DNA of 5,344 nucleotides from Bacteroidales bacterium (lineage in GTDB: Bacteria; Bacteroidota; Bacteroidia; Bacteroidales; UBA932): positions 1-5,344 of the forward strand of contig JAFZIX010000300.1 in NCBI GenBank assembly GCA_017554135.1, in the 5' to 3' direction. A program made the translations under genes and the position numbers. Positions 1-5,344 of this stretch are shown here, piece by piece (position 1 is the stretch's first letter; every line of letters begins with the position of its first letter). Under the pieces are notes generated by a model that was given only the letters and a program-made list of their open reading frames with translations, had not been told where the DNA came from and searched no databases.

Positions 1-297
1 ATGCAGTTCCCGAAGCTGATTGAGTTGTGTGGCACTCAGTCCGTTAGACATACTGTGATCATAGATGCCCAGGTCGTGGTTCATTGGCAAACGAGCCTCT
101 TTTAACCGCTTCTGTCGTTGCCGCTCTTCGCGGCCTGCAACCTCCTGGGCAAGGAAGTCGTTCAAGAAGTCATCATAGCTTGGTGACTCTTTCTGCGCCC
201 GGAGCAACATCTCCGTGGCGTTTAATGACAGCCACGACAGTTTTAGCCGTTTGGCGTAACTGCGTATCGTTGTCACTTTGTTATCGATGAGATCCAT
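1..297 (-). CDS. istB: IS21 helper ATPase IstB, N-terminal 99 codons (partial)
   Basis: IstB is the AAA+ ATPase that partners the IstA transposase in IS21 transposition and target selection. Only the first 99 residues are present and the reading frame stays open to the window edge. The start is ATG at 297-295, five nt after the istA stop, the usual tight istA-istB coupling. The visible part is the IstB N-terminal domain: a helical start (MDLIDNKVTTIRSYAKRLKL), then the family pattern SYDDFLNDFLAQEV followed by an arginine-rich GREERQRQKR stretch and KEARLP near residues 45-76. The Walker A motif would lie just past the window edge, so ATPase integrity cannot be judged. The identification rests on this pattern plus position directly after istA. 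Confidence 0.9.
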   Translation of the reverse strand, partial: MDLIDNKVTTIRSYAKRLKLSWLSLNATEMLLRAQKESPSYDDFLNDFLAQEVAGREERQRQKRLKEARLPMNHDLGIYDHSMSNGLSATQLNQLRELH

Positions 298-302
298 GTC
301 CG

Positions 303-1868
303 TTAGCTGCGCTTGAAGAGCTCGTCATACACCTCGATGTCTGACTTGTTCGGTTCAACATGGACCATCAGTTGGGCAGTTGCATCTCCCAGAGGCTTTA
401 TTACTGGGGCGTCATCCATACGAGGTGCAGGACCTGAAGAGATGATTTCCTTGAAGTCTACGGCGCTGTAGAGCTTGTTCTGGACACAGACCGTCAGTAC
501 TTCATCTGCCCGTTTCTGGCCATATTTGGTGATGCAGGTAATAAGAACGGCCAGCTGGTCCCGCATATATCTTGGATAGCGTTCCCTGACGTGAACGAGG
601 AAGACAGCGATTGCTTCCTGATTACTGAACAGAGACTTCACATAGTCACACTTCTCCGCTATGCTGACGGAGGTGTCCCGGTTGTGATTATTGTTTATAA
701 CCACCTGACCTCTTCCCGCGGGGATAAGGTGCTTGGCAATGAGATTGTCATCAACATCCCTGATGAGCAGGGCCCCATTCTCCTCTGACAGATACACGCG
801 TGTATCTTCACCACGATACGTGCCCAGCGGCAATGAGTAAGTGTTGCCCCTATACTTGACGCAGTTCGTTTTAAGAACTTTATGGCCATTCCTGGCTTCA
901 GGAGCCAGAACGGGGATATAAGGCAGCAAGTCTTTGGCTTCAATACACCACTGGTCGTAAGGGACCTTGCAGGTTGTATTGTGAACCATGGCGTTCCCCG
1001 TGCGATTGAGCCAGGCCACGGCTTCTTCGTTAAGGTTATCGAGTGTGGAGTACGGCCTGTTCAACAGGAAGTTGCGCTTTACGTATTTGACCACGTTCTC
1101 AACCTTGCCCTTGCTTTCAGGGTCAGCAGGACGGCAGAAGATAACGCGGAACGGACGGCTCTTAACATAACTGTCAAAGACCTGCGTCATCCGGTAATCA
1201 CCGATGTTCTCATCATACAGGAACACGGCATCCTGGTCATAGATGAGCTTCTTGGGCATCCCGTGGAAGAAGTCAAAAGCCTTCTCATGGCCCGTGACGG
1301 CACTTTCACTGGTGAACGGCTTATCCTGGAACCAGATGAACTTATACCGGCTATAACAAAGCAAGATGGCAATGAAGTACACCTTGATTCTCGTTCCATC
1401 ACTTTTGCGAAGCTTTGTCTGACCAAAGTCAACTTGAGCGTATTCGCCAGGAGCTGTTTCGGGAAGTGCGGCATACTGACGTTCATTTTCGCTGATCTTT
1501 GGCAGGTTGTACTCCTGACGGATCTTCGTAACGTAGTTGTAGACCGTTTTAGGAGCCACCTTCGGGAAGTTAGGATAGTTCTCCTTCAGCCAGTCGTGCA
1601 TCTGCGCTGCGGGCGTTTCTTGATACAAGGACAGTTTTCCAATGATGAAGTCCTTGTACGGCTCAAGAATGTGAGGCCTGTTGATTACGTGGTCCGAGTA
1701 CCCCTCGAACTCCTTCTGATCCATCTCCAGGTACTTCTTGATAGTCCTGAAGTTCAGGTTGGTTTTTCGGGCAATCCAGCGGATTGACCGGTGCTCTACA
1801 TCATGGTAGTGCTTGATCTTGTCGTACATAATTAGTCGACTGAGTGCTTTGTGATCCTTCTCTGTCAT
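303..1868 (-). CDS. istA: IS21-family DDE transposase IstA
   Basis: IstA cuts and joins the IS21 ends. The 521-residue product has the expected length and order: an N-terminal helix-turn-helix at about 23-47 (VEHRSIRWIARKTNLNFRTI), a second DNA-binding region to about 125, an integrase core (rve) at about 140-270, and a C-terminal beta-rich and helical domain. Candidate catalytic acids are D147 (YAQVDFGQ), D211 (or D213) in LIYDQDAVF, and E257 in SKGKVENVVKYVKRNF, which fits a DDE triad. The ATG at 1868 is preceded by AAGGTG five to ten nt upstream; a second ATG at residue 14 is possible but would still leave the HTH. No frameshift or stop is seen, so the gene looks intact and the element may be active if istB is whole. 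Confidence 0.95.
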   Translation of the reverse strand: MTEKDHKALSRLIMYDKIKHYHDVEHRSIRWIARKTNLNFRTIKKYLEMDQKEFEGYSDHVINRPHILEPYKDFIIGKLSLYQETPAAQMHDWLKENYPNFPKVAPKTVYNYVTKIRQEYNLPKISENERQYAALPETAPGEYAQVDFGQTKLRKSDGTRIKVYFIAILLCYSRYKFIWFQDKPFTSESAVTGHEKAFDFFHGMPKKLIYDQDAVFLYDENIGDYRMTQVFDSYVKSRPFRVIFCRPADPESKGKVENVVKYVKRNFLLNRPYSTLDNLNEEAVAWLNRTGNAMVHNTTCKVPYDQWCIEAKDLLPYIPVLAPEARNGHKVLKTNCVKYRGNTYSLPLGTYRGEDTRVYLSEENGALLIRDVDDNLIAKHLIPAGRGQVVINNNHNRDTSVSIAEKCDYVKSLFSNQEAIAVFLVHVRERYPRYMRDQLAVLITCITKYGQKRADEVLTVCVQNKLYSAVDFKEIISSGPAPRMDDAPVIKPLGDATAQLMVHVEPNKSDIEVYDELFKRS

Positions 1869-1920
1869 AACACCTTAGCTAAAAGTTATGACTCAAAGGT
1901 CGGGTTAATAATTCAAAAAC

Positions 1921-2037
1921 GCTGTATTCTTGTTACCGTTTTTGCTGCACTCTTGTTACCAATTTTGTTGTACGCCTGTTACATTTATTGCTGCAGTCTC
2001 GTTACCAATATTGCTGTATTTCTCGTTACCGGTTACA
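1921..2037 (-). repeat. IS21 terminal repeats, five copies at 23-bp phasing plus terminal TGTAACC
   Basis: On the plus strand five related units start at 1921, 1944, 1967, 1990 and 2013, exactly 23 bp apart. Each reads roughly GCTGYANTCTYGTTACC followed by an A/T-rich 6-nt linker. The copy at 1967 is the most diverged (GTTGTACGCCTGTTACA) and the outermost copy at 2013 has one extra T. On the IS sense strand the unit is GGTAACRAGANTRCAGC. IS21-family ends are known to carry multiple repeated sites bound by IstA, so these are probably transposase-binding sites. The istA promoter should also lie here or just inside (1869-1920), but I could not pick one convincingly. Confidence 0.85.
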
Positions 2038-2702
2038 GCAAAATACTTCCCCCTGACAAGACCCGGACGCGCGACTTTTATTCCACAATCTTGAGCAACC
2101 TTCATGTACCGGTATTCGGTAATACCCACGTCTTCAGGATCATAGGTATGGCGGAACTTTACAATCCAACTCGAACCATCCTTTTGCCTTACAACGACTT
2201 TCGGGCGGGCGCCTCCGGAATTACTGCTATTGTAATACAACAAAGAAGGATCCGTAGTACTTTTATCGGAGAATATATCCAGGGCCTTCAGTTGCAGGTC
2301 GTCGAAATCCACATCCTCCATTTTAAGGACAGGTTGTTTCAGGAACTCCTTTGGGGAGTACTCCAAAGCACCCATTCCAGCCGGTCCCACCAACGACAAG
2401 CGCTGTAAAGGGGACAATTCTTTAAGTGAACATCCTTCCTTTTTCAGCATTTTATCAAGAAGATACAGGCCATAACCATCAGGCATACTATCTTCAAAAA
2501 CATAAAATGCACCATCGAGATAGTTTTCATCGGCAAAAAACAACCCCTCTTTCAACGGAAGCTCGATAGGAGAGACGGAGAAACCTTCAGCAATCCAGGA
2601 CTTATCATATTCGAATACACAGTTTCTTTGGTCCGGAGTTCGAAGAATCACTCCTACATTCCGTCCATGATAAGTAACCGTCGTTTTTATAATGTCTTTC
2701 AT
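1956..2702 (-). pseudogene. hipA: HipA-like serine/threonine kinase toxin, 3' truncated by the IS21 element
   Basis: HipA toxins phosphorylate targets such as aminoacyl-tRNA synthetases and are held in check by HipB. Genuine sequence runs from the ATG at 2702 to about 2038 (221-222 residues). Visible parts are the N-terminal subdomain (about 5-115, with FEDSMPDGYGLYLLDKM and LSPLQRLSLVGPAGMGALEY), the glycine-rich loop NSGGARPK at 161-168, and the ATP-binding lysine in WIVKF (K182). Family members are usually around 400 residues or more. The catalytic aspartate loop, metal-binding motif and C-terminal helical domain are missing. The last 26 residues (TGNEKYS to VQQNW) come from IS terminal repeats, ending at an in-frame TAA at 1958-1956. 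The ATG overlaps the hipB stop (ATGA), with AAAGGAAG just before it. Kinase activity should be lost; the stub might still touch HipB. Confidence 0.88.
2037..2038. other. IS21 / hipA insertion junction
   Basis: On the minus strand the codons TAT TTT GC(T) of hipA (residues Y220-F221-A222) run into TGTAACCGG of the IS end. Upstream of this point the protein matches the HipA family (GLVRGKYFA, normally followed by an RFDR-type segment). Downstream the DNA is the 23-bp repeat array. The T at 2037 is shared between the alanine codon and the IS terminus, so the junction is placed between 2038 and 2037. Confidence 0.75.
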
Positions 2703-3010
2703 CTTCCTTTGCTGCGGCTATAATTCCTCTGTATGGTTTCCAACTCCTCTATGGTTTTATATTTTGGCACCAGAAAAACCTTATACAACTCATCATAATA
2801 ACCAAGGCTGTCAGCAATCCTTGAAAAAGACTCCAGAGATATTTTTCCTGTTTGCTCAAACTTGGCTATCGTTGGCGCAGGAACGTCGCTGATTTCGGAG
2901 AGATGTTTTCTGCTCAGCCCTTTCTCGAGCCTGCGTTTCCTGCAGTTCATAGAAAGAATATCGAGCAACAAATCAGCTTTATTACCATAAATATCTAATG
3001 AATATTGCAT
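2699..3010 (-). CDS. hipB: HipB-like XRE-family antitoxin / autorepressor
   Basis: This 103-residue protein has an XRE (Cro/C1-type) helix-turn-helix at about 23-70: RKRRLEKGLSRKHLSEIS, then the recognition segment VPAPTIAKFEQTGKISLESF and IADSLG. A short C-terminal tail (PKYKTIEELETIQRN then basic residues) resembles that of other HipB-type antitoxins. HipB dimers bind HipA and repress their own operon. The stop overlaps the hipA start by 4 nt, the classic antitoxin-then-toxin order with translational coupling. The ATG at 3010 has no Shine-Dalgarno sequence, as is common in Bacteroidota; an alternative start at M21 would still spare the HTH. The region is clearly more AT-rich than the atp genes beside it, which suggests acquisition. 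The gene is intact although its partner is broken. Confidence 0.88.
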   Translation of the reverse strand: MQYSLDIYGNKADLLLDILSMNCRKRRLEKGLSRKHLSEISDVPAPTIAKFEQTGKISLESFSRIADSLGYYDELYKVFLVPKYKTIEELETIQRNYSRSKGR

Positions 3011-3012
3011 AT

Positions 3013-3073
3013 TATAGTATTTAATAATCCCTAAAATCCATAATATAAGATACTACTATATACAAATATAGTA
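3013..3073. promoter_or_regulatory. Candidate HipB operator: 7-6-7 palindrome plus one extra half-site
   Basis: TACTATA at 3054-3060 and TATAGTA at 3067-3073 form a perfect inverted repeat with a 6-nt spacer. A third half-site, TATAGTA, lies at 3013-3019, three bases before the hipB start codon. HipB-type repressors bind palindromes upstream of their own gene, so these are plausible operator sites. The half-site sequence is unlike the E. coli HipB operator (TATCC-N8-GGATA). AT-rich DNA yields chance palindromes, but the overlap with the predicted -7 box makes chance less likely. Confidence 0.5.
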
Positions 3074-3093
3074 ATTAAATAAGAGAAAACAAA
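3063..3093 (-). promoter_or_regulatory. Predicted Bacteroidota-type promoter for hipBA
   Basis: Read on the minus strand, TTTG at 3093-3090 and TATATTTG at 3070-3063 are separated by 19 nt. This fits the Bacteroides -33 (TTTG) and -7 (TAnnTTTG) consensus. Transcription would start near 3057 and give a leader of roughly 45 nt before the hipB ATG. The -7 box lies inside the palindrome described as the HipB operator. The promoter falls just after the thiamine pyrophosphokinase stop at 3100, so hipBA is likely its own unit. Confidence 0.6.
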
Positions 3094-3099
3094 AAGAAT

Positions 3100-3744
3100 T
3101 CAGTCCAGAATCACCAGCGCAGGGGCGGGGTGGTTGAAGCGGAGGGAGATCACGTCGGACGTGGCGCGGTTGAGCGTGCCCCGGAACCAGAAATCGAAGG
3201 CCATGTCATCCGTCGGCCACTGCAGCCCGGAAGATGAAATCCGGAGCGTGCCATCCTGAGAAAACAGCGACACTTTGCGACCTTCACCAACGTGGAGGTC
3301 GCAACTGTCGTTAATGGCGAATGCAGTATTGAAATCGGAGACCATATCCACCCGGATCCCGCGGGCGACGAGACTGTGTTCCTGCTCCCAGAACATAAGG
3401 TAGGACAGGTTTCCCAGCGCATGCGCTTCGCTTTTGCCTGTTGCACCGAGAATGTGGATATCGGTCACCTGCAGATATTTTCCGAGCAGCCAGACGAATG
3501 CTTTGTTAAGGTCGTTGTAGTCCTGTTCGTCCACCTTCACGGCCCGACTGCCGAGGGCCTTGCGCTGTGCTGCCGGGAGAGAATCCATGTCACCTACAAC
3601 GGCGACAGGCTCGATGCCAAGTTTCTGCAGGTGCTTCAGAGATGTCGCACTGTCGCAGCAAACCACCACATCCGCCTCCCGCAGCAGCCAGAGGGGATAC
3701 TCTTTTCGAGGGAAGTCCCCGTTTGCCAGGATTACCGCCGTCAT
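3100..3744 (-). CDS. thiN: Thiamine pyrophosphokinase
   Basis: The enzyme transfers pyrophosphate from ATP to thiamine, giving thiamine diphosphate in the cytoplasm. The 214-residue length is normal for a single-domain enzyme. Family motifs appear in order: LANGD at 6-10, VVVCCDSA at 26-33, VVGDMDSL at 49-56, DEQDYNDLNKAF at 72-83 (the usual DQ-x-TD-x-xKA block, with N in place of the common T), and GATGKSEAHALGN at 100-112 (usually GATGGRxDHxLxN, so D is replaced by E here). A C-terminal thiamine-binding beta domain follows (SSGLQWP at 171-177, RGTLNRA at 188-194). The start overlaps the atpG stop by 4 nt (ATGA), with GGGAGG nine nt upstream. It therefore appears to be the last gene of the atp operon and translationally coupled to atpG. 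The two motif substitutions are conservative and I expect an active enzyme. Confidence 0.9.
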   Translation of the reverse strand: MTAVILANGDFPRKEYPLWLLREADVVVCCDSATSLKHLQKLGIEPVAVVGDMDSLPAAQRKALGSRAVKVDEQDYNDLNKAFVWLLGKYLQVTDIHILGATGKSEAHALGNLSYLMFWEQEHSLVARGIRVDMVSDFNTAFAINDSCDLHVGEGRKVSLFSQDGTLRISSSGLQWPTDDMAFDFWFRGTLNRATSDVISLRFNHPAPALVILD

Positions 3745-4778
3745 TGCTGCGCGCCTCCCACAAGGTCAAGAATTTCGGATGTAATCTTTTGCTGACGGCC
3801 CTTGTTGTATTCCAGCGTCAGTTCGCCCAGCAGATCTTCGGCATTATCGGATGCCGTCTGCATGGCGATAGTGCGTGCGGCATGCTCCGCCGCGATCGAA
3901 TCCAGCAGCACGGTATGTACCCGCAGGCGCATTACCTGCGGCAGGAGGGTGGCGAGGATTTCCTCGCGCGAGGGTTCGAGGATATACTCCGTATCTGGAG
4001 ATTGCCGGTCGGAGCCGGCAATGACGTCCTTCGTCATGCCCGACCCGATCGGGCATCCCCCAGCAACACTGAACGGCAAATACTGTTCCACCGTCACCTT
4101 CTGGGAAGAGGTGGTGACGAAGTGATTGTAGATAAAGAGAATGCGGCTATAGCGGCCGGAATTGTAGGCGTCGATGAGTGTCTGGGCGAAGGCTGCAGAC
4201 TTCTCGAAGGAGTTATGGCCTACCAGATCGGAATAATCGGCACGAGACGGCAGGCCGGCCTTGCGCATCGCCTCGGCCATCTTCCGCCCCACGGAAAACA
4301 CCTCCACCTCGGTCCCCTCCTTCCTCAACACCTCCACCTCATCCAGCACCCGCCGCACCACATTCACGTTAAATGCTCCGCATAGCGACGAATTGCTCGC
4401 CACGGCCACGATCGCCACCCTAGATCCCTTCGCTTCGCTCGGGATGACAGTAGAAGCGCTCGGGATGACAGTGGAGGCAGCGAAGGCATTGCCTCCGAGA
4501 GGCATGCCACCCTCGGCATTGTTAGAGGGAGGGGCCCAACCGGCAGGTTGGGAGGGATGAGCGGCGGAGCCGCGAACCGGGTCGGAGGCAATGCCTTCGC
4601 TGCCCTCCAGCACGTTGGCAAGCATCGCGGCGAGGGCGGCGGTATAGGGCCGGACCCCCTCCGCAGCCTGCTGCGCCTTCCGCAACTTGGCCGAAGACAC
4701 CAACTTCATCGCCGAAGTAATCTTCAGCGTACTGCGGACGGAACCGATGTGATCCTTTATCTCCCGAAGCGAAGCCAT
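3741..4778 (-). CDS. atpG: F1F0 ATP synthase subunit gamma with two in-frame repeat insertions
   Basis: Gamma is the rotor shaft of F1: its N- and C-terminal helices form a coiled coil inside the alpha3beta3 ring. The N-terminal helix (IGSVRSTLKITSAMKLVSSAKLR, about 11-33), the Rossmann-like core start (VAIVAVASNSSLCGAFN, 121-137) and the C-terminal helix (EHAARTIAMQTASDNAEDL to RQQKITSEILDLVGGA) are all conserved. At 345 residues it exceeds the usual 285-300. The extra length is in two places: about residues 59-118 (rich in P, G, S and A, with STVIPSA/STVIPSE in tandem) and about 240-262 (GGCPIGSGMTKDVIAGSDRQ). Both are encoded by hairpin-rich DNA and fall in loops of the globular domain, not in the coiled coil, so function is probably kept. 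It starts 3 nt after the atpA stop with no clear Shine-Dalgarno, which suggests coupling. Confidence 0.95.
   Translation of the reverse strand: MASLREIKDHIGSVRSTLKITSAMKLVSSAKLRKAQQAAEGVRPYTAALAAMLANVLEGSEGIASDPVRGSAAHPSQPAGWAPPSNNAEGGMPLGGNAFAASTVIPSASTVIPSEAKGSRVAIVAVASNSSLCGAFNVNVVRRVLDEVEVLRKEGTEVEVFSVGRKMAEAMRKAGLPSRADYSDLVGHNSFEKSAAFAQTLIDAYNSGRYSRILFIYNHFVTTSSQKVTVEQYLPFSVAGGCPIGSGMTKDVIAGSDRQSPDTEYILEPSREEILATLLPQVMRLRVHTVLLDSIAAEHAARTIAMQTASDNAEDLLGELTLEYNKGRQQKITSEILDLVGGAQQ
4001..4056. repeat. Chain of three hairpins inserted in atpG
   Basis: Three inverted repeats follow one another with 1-2 nt overlaps. The first is ATTGCCGG (4001-4008) with CCGGCAAT (4015-4022). The second is ATGACG (4021-4026) with CGTCAT (4032-4037). 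The third is ATGCCCGA (4036-4043) with TCGGGCAT (4049-4056). The segment encodes about 20 extra residues (about 241-260) between YLPFSVAG and DTEYILEPS of the gamma subunit, a place where relatives have only a short loop. Such chained palindromes resemble dispersed intergenic repeats of bacterial genomes. It has no T-tract and lies within a coding frame, so it is not a terminator. Confidence 0.75.
4425..4604. repeat. Palindromic repeat element inserted in frame in atpG, with 23-bp inverted repeats
   Basis: The core is a perfect 23-bp inverted repeat, 4476-4498 against 4582-4604 (left arm begins GGCAGCGAAGGCATTG). The 83 bp between the arms hold further hairpins: ATGCC/GGCAT at 4504-4519, CCCAACC/GGTTGGG at 4535-4552, and GCGGC/GCCGC at 4561-4573. 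To the left is a tandem repeat (4436-4472). The segment encodes the low-complexity residues about 59-118 of the gamma subunit and has no in-frame stop. Its position between two well-conserved blocks of gamma, plus the terminal inverted repeats, argues for insertion of a mobile palindromic element. The left boundary is approximate. Confidence 0.75.
4436..4472. repeat. Two-copy tandem repeat, 21-bp period, in atpG
   Basis: The 16-mer CGCTCGGGATGACAGT occurs at 4436-4451 and again at 4457-4472. The 21-bp period equals seven codons, so the gamma protein reads STVIPSA then STVIPSE on the minus strand. The wider segment (CCCTTCGCTTCGCTCGGGAT) resembles a repeat that I recall as widespread in bacterial genomes, where it gives spurious peptides such as VIPSEA; that recollection has not been checked. 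Confidence 0.8.
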
Positions 4779-4781
4779 CTG

Positions 4782-5344
4782 TTACTTTGAATTAATCTGG
4801 CCGCAAACCTCTGCGGCAACCTTGGTCAGAACCTCCTCGGCAGCCTCATCGATCTTGCCGGCATCAAGGGCATCCAGCACATCGCGGTGCGAAGCACGCA
4901 TCCTGTTGAGGAACTGCGCCTCGAACTCGGACACCTTCTCAAGCGGAATATCCGCCATCAAGGCGTGCGTGCCGCAATAGAGCACTGCCACCTGCTCGCC
5001 CACGGGCATAGGAGCATACTGTGGCTGGATCAGCAGGCGATTGTTCTTGCGCCCCTTGTCCAGAGCCATCGCAGTCACCTTGTCCATATCGGACGAGAAC
5101 TTCGAGAACGCCTCCAGCTCGTTGTACTGCGCCTGGTCGATCTTCAGCGAACCCGCCACCTTCTTCATCGACTTCACCTGCGCGCTGCCGCCCACACGCG
5201 ACACCGAGATGCCCACGTTGATGGCCGGGCGGAAACCGGCGTTGAAGAGCGACGACTCCAGATAGATCTGGCCGTCCGTGATGGAAATCACGTTGGTCGG
5301 GATGTAGGCGGACACGTCGCCGGCCTGCGTCTCGATGATCGGCA
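4782..5344 (-). CDS. atpA: F1F0 ATP synthase subunit alpha, C-terminal 186 residues (partial)
   Basis: Alpha forms the F1 hexamer with beta and carries the non-catalytic nucleotide sites. The frame is open to the window edge. The first complete codons read PIIETQAGDVSAYIPTNV, an internal alpha motif, so the GTG at 5315 is an internal valine and not a start. Recognisable parts are ISITDGQIYLE, then GISVSRVGGSAQ, whose arginine is the alpha arginine finger reaching the catalytic site on beta. The C-terminal helical domain follows (QYNELEAFSKFSSDMD, then LLIQPQYAPMPVGEQVAVLYCG). The stop TAA at 4784-4782 lies 3 nt before atpG. Nothing in this part looks damaged; about two thirds of the gene lies outside the window. 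Confidence 0.97.
   Translation of the reverse strand, partial: PIIETQAGDVSAYIPTNVISITDGQIYLESSLFNAGFRPAINVGISVSRVGGSAQVKSMKKVAGSLKIDQAQYNELEAFSKFSSDMDKVTAMALDKGRKNNRLLIQPQYAPMPVGEQVAVLYCGTHALMADIPLEKVSEFEAQFLNRMRASHRDVLDALDAGKIDEAAEEVLTKVAAEVCGQINSK

Larger units (their letters stand above)
1..2037 (-). mobile_element. IS21-family insertion sequence, partial (istA-side end present)
   Basis: The element contains a complete istA, the start of istB, and about 169 bp of non-coding terminus carrying phased repeats. IstA plus IstB in this order is diagnostic of the IS21 family. The outer end is placed at 2037 because, read on the minus strand, the sequence there starts TGTAACCGG and the recognisable HipA protein sequence (GKYFA) stops at the same point. 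IS21-type ends begin with TG. The other end lies beyond position 1, so the target duplication cannot be tested; the flanking bases at this side are GCAAAA on the plus strand. The element sits inside a hipA-like gene in the same orientation. The family is certain; the exact end could be off by one or two bases. Confidence 0.9.

Noticed and set aside
882..1787. Long plus-strand open frame (301 codons) opposite istA
   Set aside because: It has no recognisable motifs and is a shadow of a clear transposase with HTH and DDE residues on the other strand.
1880..1920. istA promoter at GACCTTTG on the minus strand
   Set aside because: Its match to TAnnTTTG is partial and the nearest upstream TTTG is only about 12 nt away instead of about 19.
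1921..2030. CRISPR-like regular repeats
   Set aside because: Units are about 17 bp with only 6-nt A/T linkers and no spacers; the position at the end of an IS21 element explains them.
1851..2408. Plus-strand open frame of 185 codons across the IS end
   Set aside because: It crosses the IS/hipA junction and overlaps real genes on the other strand; part of it is translated terminal repeats.
3011..3099. Terminator after the thiamine pyrophosphokinase gene
   Set aside because: The minus strand after the stop is T-rich but has no stable GC stem; the only palindrome is A/T-rich and fits an operator better.
4001..4056. Rho-independent terminator
   Set aside because: The hairpins lack a T-tract on either strand and lie inside an open, conserved gene.
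3567..4385. Plus-strand open frame of 272 codons opposite atpG and the thiamine pyrophosphokinase gene
   Set aside because: It is rich in H, P and R, crosses two well-supported minus-strand genes and has no family signature; it is a GC-driven shadow.
4782..5315. A separate 177-residue protein starting at GTG 5315
   Set aside because: The frame continues upstream through PIIETQAGD, a conserved internal segment of the alpha subunit, so the GTG is an internal valine.

Overview
The window looks like Bacteroidota, probably Bacteroidales. Three things point there: the gamma subunit motif SNSSLCGAFN, a promoter that fits the Bacteroides -7/-33 pattern (TAnnTTTG with TTTG 19 nt upstream), and the gene order atpA-atpG. 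I cannot name a genus. All the genes I support lie on the minus strand, so transcription runs from high to low coordinates. No stretch over 300 bases lacks a gene.

Right part (5344 to 3100), housekeeping: the C-terminal third of atpA (F1 alpha subunit), then atpG (F1 gamma) after a 3-nt gap, then a thiamine pyrophosphokinase gene whose start overlaps the atpG stop (ATGA). The three are spaced as one transcription unit. atpG is longer than usual (345 codons, against roughly 290 in the family) because two GC-rich, palindrome-rich segments sit in frame inside it: about 4425-4604, which contains a perfect 23-bp inverted repeat and a 21-bp-period tandem repeat, and about 4001-4056, a chain of three hairpins. 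They look like dispersed palindromic repeats that inserted without breaking the reading frame.

Middle (3099 to 2038), an AT-rich toxin-antitoxin locus: a HipB-like XRE antitoxin gene and a HipA-like kinase gene overlapping by 4 nt. A promoter upstream of hipB has its -7 box inside a 7-6-7 palindrome, which suggests autorepression. hipA is cut off after about 221-222 codons.

Left part (2037 to 1), an IS21-family insertion sequence that runs out of the window: its terminus with five 23-bp-phased repeats, istA (DDE transposase, complete) and the first 99 codons of istB (helper ATPase). The element entered hipA, removed the kinase catalytic region from the reading frame and gave the remnant a 26-residue tail read from the IS terminal repeats. 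hipB remains intact, so this copy is an antitoxin with a broken toxin. I see no undescribed defence or RNA system. The in-frame repeats in atpG are the least ordinary thing here.
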